64,000 nucleotides of DNA from DATFQI01 sp963816955 (GCA_963816955.1 CAWFME010000005.1:868001-932000), one strand, 5' to 3'. Shown: positions 42,537-52,216, numbered from the stretch's first letter. Notes: generated by a model not told the origin, from the letters alone. Made by a program: numbers and translations.

Positions 42537-42868
42537 GCCGCCGCGCCGAGGAGTCCGCCGACCTTCTCGAGCGCGCCGTCGGCGAGGCTGAAGTACGCGA
42601 AGGAGCCGCGCTTCTCGCGCTCCAGGATGCCGGCGTCGAGCAGTTGCTTGAGGTGGTAGCTGACCGAGGACTGCTTGAGCGCGAGCAGATCCTGGAAGTC
42701 GCAGACGCACACGGCTTCGCCGCCGGCGGCGAGCAGCCGGTTGATGATCTTCACGCGGTGGCGGTCGGCAAGGGCCTTGAAGACGCGCTCGAGCTCGGTC
42801 GCCTCGGCGTCGCTGAGGGACGGGCCGTTGAGTGGCGCACAGCACTGCACGACGGGGAGCGTGGTCAT
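42533..42868 (-). CDS. arsR: ArsR-family metalloregulator
   Basis: The 111-residue repressor has a winged helix with VFKALADRHRVKIINRLLAA, the metal-site motif CVCDFQDLL in the recognition-helix area, and SSVSYHLKQLLDAGILERE. A vicinal QCCAPL near the N-terminus adds two more Cys. The Cys-x-Cys pair is typical of As(III)/Sb(III) sensors. It is divergent from the flavoprotein gene with a shared control region holding two dyads, and is co-translated with the SnoaL-like gene. Confidence 0.88.
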   Translation of the reverse strand: MTTLPVVQCCAPLNGPSLSDAEATELERVFKALADRHRVKIINRLLAAGGEAVCVCDFQDLLALKQSSVSYHLKQLLDAGILEREKRGSFAYFSLADGALEKVGGLLGAAA

Positions 42869-42880
42869 GGGGTCGACAAG

Positions 42881-42946
42881 CATATCGAAAAAACTTGATG
42901 TCTTGCGGAGATGGTGTTAGCTTCACGCATCGAACTTCTTCGATGC
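42881..42946. promoter_or_regulatory. Divergent arsR / flavoprotein control region with two ArsR-type dyads
   Basis: Plus-strand promoter: TTGATG (42895-42900), 17 bases, TAGCTT (42918-42923). A perfect palindrome GCATCGAA-CTTC-TTCGATGC (42927-42946) covers the expected start site. A weaker related dyad (42881-42900, CATATCGAA with TTGATG) overlaps the -35 box and lies 13 bases upstream of arsR. Confidence 0.7.
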
Positions 42947-42966
42947 CTTCACGGACAGGAGCTGTC

Positions 42967-44289
42967 ATGACCCAGAATCCCCACACGGTCGCCGTGATCG
43001 GCGCGGGCCCGGTCGGCCTGGCTGCCGCGGCGCACCTCGCCTCGCGTGGGATCGAGCCGCTCGTGTTCGAGGCCGGCGACGCCGTCGGCGCGAGCATCCG
43101 CGAGTGGGGCCACGTGCGCGTGTTCTCGCCCTGGGAGTTCAACATCGACCCGGTCGCGGCGGAGCTGCTCGCCGAGGCCGGCTGGACGGCGCCCGATGCT
43201 GACGCGTACCCGACCGGCGCGGAGATCGTCGAGCGCTACCTCGAGCCGCTGGCGAGCCTGCCGGAGGTGGCGCCCGCGCTGCACCTCGGCGCCCGCGTGA
43301 GCGCCGTGACCCGTCACGGGATCGACAAGCTCAAGGACGCCGGTCGCGAGGACGCGCCGTATGAGCTCGTGGTCGAGGAGGGCGGGGAGGAGCGCCGCTA
43401 CCTCGCCTCGGCGGTGATCGACGCGTCCGGGACCTGGACTCGCCCGAACCCGCTCGGCGCCGGCGGCCTGCCCGCCCAGGGCGAGCGTGCCGCGGCCGAC
43501 CGGATCGCCTACGGGATCCCGGACGTGCTCGGCGCCGACCGGGCCCGCTACGCCGGCCGGCGCGTGCTCGTCGTCGGCAGCGGTCACTCGGCCTTCAACG
43601 CGATCCTCGACCTCGTCACGCTGCGCGATTCCGAGCGCGGCACGGAGATCGTCTGGGCGATCCGGGGCGCCGGACCCGGCCGCAAGTACGGCGGCGGCGG
43701 TGACGACCAGCTGCCGGCGCGCGGCGCGTTGGGCGCCACCGTCCGCGGCCTCGTCGACGACGGATCGGTCCAGCTCGTCGGCGGCTTCCAGGTCCGCGGG
43801 GTCTTCCTCGAGGACGGCCGGGTGTCGGTCTCCAGCGGCGGCACCACGATCGCCGCCGACGAGATCATCGCCGCGACCGGCTTCCGCCCGGACCTCTCGC
43901 TGCTCGGGGAGCTGCGACTCGACCTCGACGACCGCGTCGAGGCGGCGCGTGCGCTCGCTCCGCTGATCGACCCGAACCTGCACTCCTGTGGCTCGGTGCC
44001 GCCGCATGGCGTCGACGAGCTCTCGCACCCCGACGAGGGCGTGTTCATGGTCGGCATGAAGAGCTACGGCCGCGCGCCGACCTTCCTGCTGCGCACCGGG
44101 TACGAGCAGGTCCGCTCGGTCGTCGCCGCCCTCGCCGGCGACTGGGACGGCGCCCGCCGCGTCGAGCTCGTGCTGCCCGAGACCGGCGTCTGCAGCGCCC
44201 GGCCGGCGCCCGACGACGCGACCGCGTCCGCGCCCTCCGCGTGCTGCGGCAGCGGGTCCCCGCACGCCGGCGCGACCGCGGCGGCGTGA
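42967..44289 (+). CDS. ArsO-like FAD-dependent oxidoreductase of an arsenic cluster
   Basis: The 440-residue flavoprotein has an FAD loop VAVIGAGPVGLAAAAHLASR, a monooxygenase-type ASGTWTRPNPLG, an NAD(P)H loop VLVVGSGHSAFNAILDLV and a late ATGFRPDLSLLGEL, as in the ArsO / flavin monooxygenase-like proteins of ars operons. The C-terminal tail has a Cys-Cys-Gly motif (SACCGSG) fit for thiol binding of a metalloid. Oxidation of an organo-arsenical or a linked reaction is likely but unproven. The ATG is downstream of the palindrome; the stop overlaps the MFS start. Confidence 0.75.
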   Translation: MTQNPHTVAVIGAGPVGLAAAAHLASRGIEPLVFEAGDAVGASIREWGHVRVFSPWEFNIDPVAAELLAEAGWTAPDADAYPTGAEIVERYLEPLASLPEVAPALHLGARVSAVTRHGIDKLKDAGREDAPYELVVEEGGEERRYLASAVIDASGTWTRPNPLGAGGLPAQGERAAADRIAYGIPDVLGADRARYAGRRVLVVGSGHSAFNAILDLVTLRDSERGTEIVWAIRGAGPGRKYGGGGDDQLPARGALGATVRGLVDDGSVQLVGGFQVRGVFLEDGRVSVSSGGTTIAADEIIAATGFRPDLSLLGELRLDLDDRVEAARALAPLIDPNLHSCGSVPPHGVDELSHPDEGVFMVGMKSYGRAPTFLLRTGYEQVRSVVAALAGDWDGARRVELVLPETGVCSARPAPDDATASAPSACCGSGSPHAGATAAA

Positions 44290-45512
44290 TCGCGGACTCG
44301 CCTCAGCCCGGGCTCGCTCCGCCGGTCTGGCGGACGCGGGCCTGGGGCATCGTCGGCGCGCTCTCGGTCACCGAGACGATCTCGTGGGGGATCCTCTACT
44401 ACGCCTTCGCCGTGTTCCTGCTGCCGATGCAGCGGGAGCTCGGCTACTCGGCGGCGCAGCTGACCGGCGCGTTCTCGCTCGCCCTGCTCGTCTCCGGCGT
44501 GGCGGGGATCGCCGTCGGTCGGCATCTCGACCGGCGCAGCCCGAGGACGGTGATGACCGCCGGCTCGGTGGCCGGCGCGCTGCTCGTCCTCGCCTGGTCG
44601 CAGGTGCACGGGCTGCTCGCGTTCTACGCCCTCTGGATCGGGATCGGCGTCGTCATGGCCGCCGTCCTCTACGAGCCCGCGTTCACGGTGCTGGCGAAGT
44701 GGTTCCCGCGCTCCGCCGAGCGCCGCCGGGCGATGACGGCGATGACGTTGGCCGGGGCGCTCGCCAGCTTCCTCTTCCTGCCGCTCACCCAGGTCCTGAT
44801 CGACGCCTACGGCTGGCGCGACGCGCTGCTCGTGCTGGCGGCCGTCCTCGCGCTCGGCACGGTGCCGTTGCACGCGGCCGTCCTGCGCCGGGCGCCCGCG
44901 GCGGACGTCGCCGATCAGCCTGACCCGTCCACGTCGGCCGCCGAGGCGCTGCGCTCCCGTTCGTTCTGGCTGCTTTCCGGGGCGTTCTTCCTCGCCACGG
45001 GCGCCGCGATCGCCGTGACCGTCCAGGGCATCCCGTTCCTGCTCGAGCGCGGCTACGGCGCCGGCTTCGCCGCCTTCTCGATCGGCGTGATCGGCGTCTC
45101 GCAGATCCCCGGGCGGCTGCTGTTCGCCCCGCTCGCGGAGCGGCTGCCGCGCCCGTGGGGGACCGTTGCGCTGTTCGCGCTGATCGCCGCCGGGATCGGC
45201 CTGATCGTCGGCGTCGACGCCACGGCGGCGGTGATCGCGGGGATGGTCCTGCTCGGCATGGGGAACGGGATGGCCACGCTGGCCCGGGCGACCGTGATCG
45301 CCGACCGCTACGGACCTGCTGCCTACGGCACGATCGCGAGCGTCGCCGCCTCGGCGACCATCGGGGCCCGCGCGGCCGCCCCGGTGGCGGCGGCGGCGTA
45401 CGCGGCGATCGTCGGCTACAGAAGCCTGCTGGTCACGCTCGCGGCGGTGGCGCTCGCCGCGGCCGCGCTCGCCTACGCGGCAGAGCGCCCGAGCGCCGCC
45501 CGCACGGGGTGA
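44286..45512 (+). CDS. MFS transporter in the arsenic cluster
   Basis: The 408-residue protein has twelve membrane segments of the major facilitator fold: ETISWGILYYAFAVFLLPMQ, the loop 2-3 motif GRHLDRRSPRTVM, a central charged loop near 205-220 and a second set of six helices. The GTG start overlaps the flavoprotein stop (GTGA), so it probably exports the product of that enzyme or the metalloid itself (inference). The 3' end overlaps the converging membrane protein gene by 40 bases. Confidence 0.82.
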   Translation: MIADSPQPGLAPPVWRTRAWGIVGALSVTETISWGILYYAFAVFLLPMQRELGYSAAQLTGAFSLALLVSGVAGIAVGRHLDRRSPRTVMTAGSVAGALLVLAWSQVHGLLAFYALWIGIGVVMAAVLYEPAFTVLAKWFPRSAERRRAMTAMTLAGALASFLFLPLTQVLIDAYGWRDALLVLAAVLALGTVPLHAAVLRRAPAADVADQPDPSTSAAEALRSRSFWLLSGAFFLATGAAIAVTVQGIPFLLERGYGAGFAAFSIGVIGVSQIPGRLLFAPLAERLPRPWGTVALFALIAAGIGLIVGVDATAAVIAGMVLLGMGNGMATLARATVIADRYGPAAYGTIASVAASATIGARAAAPVAAAAYAAIVGYRSLLVTLAAVALAAAALAYAAERPSAARTG

Positions 45513-46105
45513 CCCGAAGGCCGGAGCACCATCCAGCTCGCTGCGGCGAAGCAGAGCAGGCCGAGCGGCCCGAGCGGCGGGGTGTGCCCGGCGATCAGCG
45601 CGGAGGCCCCGAGCAGCACCTGCAGCCGCGTCGGCGCGCCCGCACGGCGGAAGGCCAGCACGGTGGCGACGACGGCGACGATCCACGCCGTGGTACCGAC
45701 GATCCAGAAGATCCCGGGCTCGCCCATGATCGGGTTCGTCGCGAGGTTCTCGATCAGCCGCGCGGCGACCGCGTCGCGCTCGGGGGCGGGGAGTCCGTTG
45801 AGCTGCTGCCCGAGGGCGCCGATGGCGAAGCCCTCGAACGCCAGGTAGGGGATGTAGAACGCGGCGAACGGGATCAGGGCGACGCGGGCGACGGACGCGG
45901 CCCGCCCGCGCAGGCCCTCGAGCAGCACGTACATGCCGACCGCGAGCAGGCAGAAGGTGAGGACCATGCCGACGTGGACGACCTGGAAGCGCGTCGTCGC
46001 CTCCCGCAGGCCCTCCCAGTCGCCGACCATCGGGTGCAGCCAGAGCAGCCCCGAGAAGGCGATCGGGGCGCCGATGAGGAACACGGCGCGGACAGGAGCG
46101 GTCAT
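45473..46105 (-). CDS. Six-helix membrane protein of unknown function
   Basis: The 210-residue protein has about six hydrophobic segments (AVFLIGAPIAFSGLLWLHPM, VVHVGMVLTFCLLAVGMYVL, VALIPFAAFYIPYLAFEGFA, WIVGTTAWIVAVVATVLAF). The family is not recognised. ATG at 46105 is chosen by the first helix. Overlap at the 3' end with the MFS gene is real in both frames, since both proteins keep good hydrophobic patterns there. Confidence 0.65.
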   Translation of the reverse strand: MTAPVRAVFLIGAPIAFSGLLWLHPMVGDWEGLREATTRFQVVHVGMVLTFCLLAVGMYVLLEGLRGRAASVARVALIPFAAFYIPYLAFEGFAIGALGQQLNGLPAPERDAVAARLIENLATNPIMGEPGIFWIVGTTAWIVAVVATVLAFRRAGAPTRLQVLLGASALIAGHTPPLGPLGLLCFAAASWMVLRPSGHPVRAALGRSAA

Positions 46106-46281
46106 GGCGTCCCCTCGAGTTCGAGGGCGCTGGTGAGGGTTGCGGTCATAGCCGCAACTCTGCTGCTGGAGCCGCCGGCCCGACATGGGGGTCCGCTGGC
46201 GTCACGGTGCAGGTGCGGTCGCGCTCGCGGTGAGGGCAGCCGTACCTAGCCAGGCGCGGCGCGAGCCGTCAGGATGGCCGC

Positions 46282-48004
46282 ATGACGCGTCGGACGCTCG
46301 CCATCGCGGCGGCGGCCCTGCTCTGCGGAATCGGCGACGTCCTGCTGGTGCTCGCGAGCGAGCACCAGCCCGATCCCGATGTCTGGGCGGTGTTCGGGCC
46401 GGTGGTCGGGTGGAGCTTCGTGGGCACGGGCCTGTACGCGTGGCGGCGACGGCCGGAGTCGCGCTTCGGCCGCCTGATGGTCCTGGCGGGGTTCGCCTGG
46501 TTCCTCGGGCCGCTCTACGCCTCCGACGATCCCGTCGTGTTCTCGTTCGGCATCGCGCTCAGCGGGCTCTGGGGCCCGGTCTTCGGCCACCTCCTGCTGA
46601 GCTTCCCGACGCGGACGGCTGCCGACGCGGGCGCGCCGCCGGCTCGTGGGGGCGAGCTACGTGCTGATACCGCTCGCCCCGGTGCCGGCACTGCTCGTCA
46701 GCCCGGCCGAGACGGTGATCACCGACTGCCGCGGCGGCTGCCCGCGCAACGTGCTGCTCATCTCGGACGACCCGGGCCTGAGCGACGTCGCGCTTGCCTA
46801 CGGCTCGGCGGTGACGCTCGGGATCTGCCTCGCCGCGGTCGTGATGCTGGTGCGCCAGTGGCGCAGAGCGGGCGCGCCCGAGCGCCGCAGCCTCGTCCCT
46901 CTGTTCGGCGCGGGCGGACTGATGCTCGCGCTCATCGCCGCATACTCGGTGACCCAGTTGGACGCGCTGCTGTGGATGGCGTTCGCGGCCTTCGCGGCGA
47001 CCCCGTTCGCGTTCCTCGCGGGCCTCGCTCGCGCCGACGTCTCCGGCTCGCGCGGCGTCCGGGTCCTGATGGCCGGTCTCGCCGACATGCCCGAGCGGGC
47101 GGACCTGCGCGAGAACCTGGCGCGGGCGCTCGGCGACCCGGCGCTGGAGCTCGCGTTCTGGATGCCCGCGCCGGCCCGCTACGTCGACGCGGCCGGGGCG
47201 CCGGTCGAGCTGCCGGCCGAGGACGATCCGCACCGGACGGCCACGGAGATCAGCCACCAGGGCGAGAGGGTGGCCGTGATCGTCCACGACCGCGCGCAGG
47301 ACCGGGAGACGGTGCGCGCCGCGGGCGCCGCCACGGCGCTGCTGCTGGACAACCAGCGTCTCGAGGCCGAGCTGCGCGCGCGGCTGGTCGAGCTCGACGC
47401 CTCGCGCGCCCGCATCGTGCAGGCGGGCGACGCCGCGCGCCGCCGCCTCGAGCGGGACCTCCATGACGGCGCGCAGTCGCGGCTCGTCGCGCTCGCGCTG
47501 ACATTGCGGCTCACGCGCATGCGCATGACCGAGCAGAACGACACGGCGACGCTGCTGGACACGTGCATCGACGAGCTCAGGCTGAGCCTCGACGAGCTGC
47601 GCGACCTCGCGCGCGGCATCCACCCGGCGGTCCTCTCCGACCGCGGGCTCGAGCCGGCCGTGCGGGCGCTCGCCGCCCGCGCGCCGCTCCCGGTGGACAT
47701 CGTCGGAGGCCCGACCGGGCGGCTGCCCGCGGCGGTCGAGACGGCCGCCTACTTCGTCGTCTCCGAGGCACTCGCCAACGTGAGCAAGTACGCGCGCGCC
47801 GGCCACGCCACCGTGCGCGTGGAGCGCGTCGACGGGCGGCTGCTCGTGGACGTCTCCGACGACGGCGTGGGCGGCGCCAGCGCCGAGCTCGGGTCCGGGC
47901 TGCGCGGGCTCTCGGACCGCGTCGCGGCGCTCAGCGGCACGCTCGAGGTCTCCAGCCCGCCCGGCCGCGGCACGCGCCTGCACGCCGAGCTGCCCTGCTC
48001 GTGA
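46282..48004 (+). pseudogene. Histidine kinase (NarL-system), interrupted by one +1 frameshift
   Basis: With a one-base insertion near 46612 removed, this is a full kinase of about 573 residues. It has six to eight N-terminal membrane helices (RTLAIAAAALLCGIGDVLLV and more), a linker, a HisKA_3 box (ARRRLERDLHDGAQSRLVAL) and a HATPase domain (VVSEALANVSKYARAGHA, SDDGVGGASAELGSGLRGLS). The break falls in a cytoplasmic loop (FPT-GRLPTRARRRLVG). No other damage is seen. It overlaps the response regulator start by GTGA. Confidence 0.8.
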
Positions 48005-48678
48005 GCGCGGCCGCCGACAGACCGCTGCGCGTGGTCGTGGCCGAGGACTCGTTCCTGCTCCGGGCCGGCGTTGTGCGGGTCCTGGAGCAGCAGGGGTTCG
48101 CCGTGGTCGGCGAGGCCGGCGACGCGGAGGAGCTCCTCGAGCAGGTCGCCGAGCACCGGCCCGACGTCGCCGTGACGGACATCCGCATGCCTCCGACCCA
48201 CACCGACGAGGGCGTGCGCGCGGCGATCCGGATCCGCGCCGAGCTGCCGGACACCAGCGTGCTCGTGCTCTCCGAGTACGTGCGCGAGAGCTACGCGCTG
48301 CAGCTGCTGGGCGAGAGCGCCGAAGGCGTCGGCTACCTGCTCAAGCGGCGCGTCACCGAGCCCGCGAGCTTCGCCGACGCGGTGCGTCAGGTGGCGCGCG
48401 GCGGCTCGGCGCTCGACCCCGAGGTCGTCGCGGAGATGCTCGAGCGGCGCGCGCCCGGCGGGCCGCTCGACCGGCTCTCGGAGCAGCAGCGCGCCACGCT
48501 CGCGGGCATGGCGGAGGGCCGCTCCAACGCCGCGATCGCCCGCGACCTCGACATCAGCGAGGCCTCGCTGCAGCGGCACATCTCGAGCATCTTCGCCACG
48601 CTCGACCTCCCGCGCGACAGCGAGGGGCACCGCCGGGTGCTGGCCGTGCTCGCGTACCTGCGCGAGCACGAGGACTAG
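48001..48678 (+). CDS. NarL/FixJ-family response regulator
   Basis: The 225-residue protein has a receiver (VVVAEDSFLLRAGVVRVLEQ, phospho-acceptor in VAVTDIRMPPTHTDEG, Lys in YLLKRRV) and a LuxR-type HTH (LSEQQRATLAGMAEGRSNAA, then SEASLQRHISSIFATLDL). The GTG overlaps the kinase stop. The kinase is interrupted, yet this gene is intact. It ends by overlapping the TetR gene on the other strand by 4 bases. Confidence 0.9.
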   Translation: MSAAADRPLRVVVAEDSFLLRAGVVRVLEQQGFAVVGEAGDAEELLEQVAEHRPDVAVTDIRMPPTHTDEGVRAAIRIRAELPDTSVLVLSEYVRESYALQLLGESAEGVGYLLKRRVTEPASFADAVRQVARGGSALDPEVVAEMLERRAPGGPLDRLSEQQRATLAGMAEGRSNAAIARDLDISEASLQRHISSIFATLDLPRDSEGHRRVLAVLAYLREHED

Positions 48679-49265
48679 CGACCGTGTAGCGCCCCGAGGA
48701 GCGACCCGATCGCCGTCGCGTAGTTCTGCTGCGGGTCGCCCTGGAGGTGCGCGACGAGCGGGCCGCCCCAGCGCCTGTGCATCAGCTCGATCGAGACCAA
48801 GCCGTGCATCGTCGCCCAGATCAGGTGCGCGTCGGTCGCGGGGTCGGTGAAGCCGGGCCGCCACCCGGCGACGCGGGTGGCGAGCATCTCGAAGGTGGCG
48901 AGTCCGGCGAAGCGGCTGGCGTCGGATGGCACGAAGTCAGGCGTCGCGCGCTCGAACATCAGGCCGTAGAGCGCCTCGTTGTCGAGCGCGAACCCGCGGT
49001 AGGCCAGGGCGAAGGCCACCAGCTCCTGCTGGTCCTGAGCGTCGGAAGGGACGCCGTCGAGCCGGTCCTCGAGGCGCCGGAAGCCGTGCAGGTAGAGCTG
49101 CTCCAGCAGCCCCTGCTTGGACCCGAAATGCGTATAGACGCCCATCGTCGACTGCTCGGCGGCCGCTGCGACATCGCGGATGCGCAGCGCTCCCGGTCCG
49201 CGCTCCTCCAGCAGGCGGAGCGCAGCGTCGAGCAGGGTCTCCCGCGTGGTCGATGGGCTGGGCAC
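48675..49265 (-). CDS. TetR-family regulator
   Basis: The 196-residue regulator has an N-terminal HTH (TRETLLDAALRLLEERGPGA, then TMGVYTHFGSKQGLLEQLY) and a C-terminal TetR_C-type ligand domain with WGGPLVAHLQG near the end. GTG start. It is divergent from the small membrane protein at 49317; the 51-base space contains a strong promoter with a palindromic operator, so it very probably represses that gene and itself. Confidence 0.88.
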   Translation of the reverse strand: MPSPSTTRETLLDAALRLLEERGPGALRIRDVAAAAEQSTMGVYTHFGSKQGLLEQLYLHGFRRLEDRLDGVPSDAQDQQELVAFALAYRGFALDNEALYGLMFERATPDFVPSDASRFAGLATFEMLATRVAGWRPGFTDPATDAHLIWATMHGLVSIELMHRRWGGPLVAHLQGDPQQNYATAIGSLLGALHGR

Positions 49266-49281
49266 GGTCGCATCGTACGAG

Positions 49282-49310
49282 TTGACACGACGGCATAACT
49301 AAGTTATGTT
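49282..49310 (+). promoter_or_regulatory. Leaderless promoter with TetR operator
   Basis: TTGACA (49282-49287), 17 bases, TATGTT (49305-49310). The perfect palindrome CATAACT-A-AGTTATG (49294-49308) covers the spacer and part of the -10. The expected start site is the ATG at 49317 itself. Confidence 0.8.
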
Positions 49311-49316
49311 CGACCC

Positions 49317-49739
49317 ATGCCAACTTCCCTGAGCCCCCACCTCGCCAAGCCCTCCGGGTATTCCGCCGGCCTGCTGCTCGGCCTGCTGGGCGCCCTGCTG
49401 GCGCTCTTGATCCTCAACCTCGCGGTCTTCGACGATCTGCGCACGGACGCGTCGGCCGGGGCGCTCGAGACGTTCGCCAAGCCGCAGCACCTCTCGAGCC
49501 TGCTCGCCGTCCTGATCGCCGCCGGCCTCGCTGCCTTCAGGCATCGCTCCGCGGCCCGGGTCGCGCTGGCCGTCGCCTGGATCGAGATCGCCGCCTTCAC
49601 CTTCTTCCACGCGATCCCGGTGGAGATCGGGCCCTCCAAGCCGTACTGGGGCGAGGGCATGGGAGACGCGCTCCAGTGGACCGGCCTCGTGCTGATCATC
49701 GCCGTCAGCGCAGCCATCGTCCGCGTCGCGCGGCGCTGA
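49317..49739 (+). CDS. Four-helix membrane protein controlled by TetR
   Basis: The 140-residue protein has four hydrophobic segments (LLLGLLGALLALLILNLAVF, HLSSLLAVLIAAGLAAF, AVAWIEIAAFTFFHAIPVEI, WTGLVLIIAVSAAIVRVA). I do not recognise a family. The ATG coincides with the predicted transcription start. It lies between the TetR gene and the first MMPL gene, with 253 bases before the latter. Confidence 0.7.
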   Translation: MPTSLSPHLAKPSGYSAGLLLGLLGALLALLILNLAVFDDLRTDASAGALETFAKPQHLSSLLAVLIAAGLAAFRHRSAARVALAVAWIEIAAFTFFHAIPVEIGPSKPYWGEGMGDALQWTGLVLIIAVSAAIVRVARR

Positions 49740-49992
49740 CGGTCGGGGCGCCCGGCAACGGACGACGCACGATCGGAGCCCGCTCCCGCGGCCGGAGGTC
49801 GTCGGTCTTTTCTCGCTTGCGCTCCGCCTTCGTCAAGCGCTGCTCAGGGGGCGCCCGCACCCCTCACGAGAGGTGGCACCACCGCCGTACGCGTCTTTTC
49901 CGGAATCCGGACGCCTGCAGCCCTCCTGGGAGCCGCGCCGGCCCGCTGGGAGTCTGGCCCGTCCCCACACGAAGGCCTCTCCAAGGAGCCCC
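49740..49992. other. Spacer before the broken MMPL gene
   Basis: No gene is seen. It has a T-rich patch (TCTTTTC at about 49806) and GC-rich inverted sequences, and a good AAGGAG site just before 49993. I found no copy of the TetR palindromes of 49294 or 53817. Confidence 0.45.
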
Positions 49993-52216
49993 ATGCAACC
50001 TCGCAACCTCGCGGCACGCGCCGGCAGATGGAGTGCCACCCACCGCAAGACCGCCGTCATCGGCTGGATCCTCTTCGTCGTCCTCGCCACCGTGATCGGC
50101 GGCAAGGTCGGCCAGAAGAACCTCGAGCCGTCGGCGATGGGCAACGGCGAGTCCAAGCGCGGCGACATGATCGTCGCCGACGCCGGCTTCCCCGAGACCG
50201 TCGGCGAGCGCGTCCTCATCCAGGGCAAGGGCTCGATCAAGTCCGGCGATCCTGAAGTGACCGCCGCCGTGAAGGACGTCGTCAGTCGCCTCGGGCAGAT
50301 CGACGGCGTCACGCGACATCGAGAGCCCGCTCGACGCGAGCCACCGCGCCGAGACCGTCTCGAAGGACGGCCGCTCCGTCGTCGTGAACTTCACGCTGCC
50401 GGGCAAGTACGAGACGGCCGCCGACGGACGAGAAGATCGAGACGTCGGCCGAGGCGCCGCTCGCCGCCGTCGCCGCGGTCCAGAAGGCGCACCCGCAGCT
50501 GCGCGTCGAGGAGTACGGCGATGCGTCGGCGGCAGAAGGCGCTCGGCGCCACCGAGCGCGCCGACGAGGCGAAGTCCCATGCAGTTCTCGATGGGCGGCA
50601 CGCTGCTGATCCTGCTGATCGCGTTCGGCGCCGCCGTCGCCGCCGGCGTCCCGCTGCTGCTCGGCGTCTCGGCGTTCGTCGCGACCACCGGGCCTGCTCG
50701 GCCCGGTCAGCCAGCTCAGCCCGCTGCACGAGGCCGTCGGTCAGGTCACGATGCTGATCGGCCTCGCCGTCGGCGTCGACTACGCGATGTTCTACGTGCG
50801 CCGGATGATGGAGGAGCAGGACAAGGGCCGCTCGCCCGAGACCGCGCTCGACATCGCCGCCGCGACCTCGGGTCGCGCGGTGCTGGTCTCCGGGTTCACC
50901 GTCATGGCGGCCATGGCCGGCATGTTCTTCTCGGGCAACCCGATCTTCTCCTCGTTCGGCATCGGCACGATCCTCGTCGTCGGCGTCGCCATGATCGGCT
51001 CGCTCACGTTCCTGCCCGCCGTGCTGTCCTACCTCGGGCAGAAGGGCTGGCTCGAGAAGGGCCGCGTGCCCTACATCGCCAAGCGCCGCCACAAGGCCAA
51101 GGGCGAGTCGCGCATGTGGAACGCCATCCTCAATCGCGTCCTGGCGCGCCCGCTGATCTCGGCGGTGCTCGCCGGCGGCCTGCTCGTCGCCCTGACGATC
51201 CCCGCGCTCGGCATGCAGTTCAAGGAGCCCGGCACGGAGGGCATGTCCCGCAGCCAGCCGATCATCCAGACGCTCGACCGCGTCGACGCCGCCTTCCCCG
51301 GCGGCAGCGCCCCGGCCAACGTCGTGATCAAGGCGAAGGACGTCACCGCCCCCGAGGTGCAGTCGGCCATCCAGCAGCTGCACGACCAGGCGATCGCCAC
51401 GCGGCAAGCTGTCGGAGCCCTCGGGCGTCGACGTGAACCCGGACAAGACGGTCGCCGTGGTGTCCCTGGCCGTCCAGGGCAAGGGCACCGACGCGGCGTC
51501 GAACGAGTCGGTGCGCGTGCTGCGCGAGGAGGTCGTGCCGGCGACGGTCGGCAAGCTCGACGCGGACGTCGCGGTGACGCGGCATGACGGCCCAGTCGAA
51601 GGACTTCCTCGACACGATGAAGTCGCACCTGCCGATCGTGTTCCTGTTCGTCCTCAGCCTGGCGTTCATCCTGCTGCTGGTCACGTTCCGCTCGATCGTG
51701 ATCCCGATCAAGGCGATCGTCCTCAACCTGCTGTCGGTCGGCTCGGCCTACGGCATCCTGACGCTGGTCTTCCAGGACGGGCACGGTGAGAAGGCGCTGG
51801 ACTTCACGTCGGTCGGCGGCATCACGCCCTGGCTGCCGCTGTTCCTGTTCGTGGTCCTGTTCGGCCTCTCGATGGACTACCACGTGTTCGTCCTCAGCCG
51901 GGTCCGCGAGCTCGTGGACCGCGGGCGGTCCACGGACGAGGCGGTCGCCGAGGGCATCAAGTCCACCGCGGGCGTCATCACCAGCGCCGCCGCGGTCATG
52001 GTGGTCACGTTCGGGGCGTTCGCAACCGGCTCCGACCAGCAGATGAAGCAGCTCGGCGTGGGCCTCGCCGTCGCGATCCTGATCGACGCCACGATCGTGC
52101 GGGCGGTGCTGCTGCCGGCCACGATGAAGCTGCTCGGCTCGCGCAACTGGTACCTGCCCAAGCGGCTGGGCTGGCTGCCGAAGTTCGAGCACGAGCCCGA
52201 GGTCGCTCCCGCCTAG
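49993..52216 (+). pseudogene. MMPL-family RND exporter, broken by seven +1 frameshifts
   Basis: With seven insertions removed (near 50314, 50426, 50531, 50578, 50693, 51405, 51583) this is an MMPL transporter of about 738 residues, strongly similar to the intact one at 53878. Landmarks are THRKTAVIGWILFVVLATVI, IGLAVGVDYAMFYVRRMMEE, ATSGRAVLVSGFTVMAAMAG and FGLSMDYHVFVLSRVRELVD. It moves drugs or lipids by proton motive force. Start ATG after AAGGAG. Compared with its paralogue the restored protein is the same length over the stretches with five of the sites, which fits single-base insertions rather than two-base losses. Confidence 0.8.

Noticed and set aside
49870..49905. T-box-like sequence (GAGGTGGCACCACCGC) before the MMPL gene
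   Set aside because: No specifier loop or upstream stem I could see, and an MMPL exporter is not a plausible T-box target; resemblance is short.
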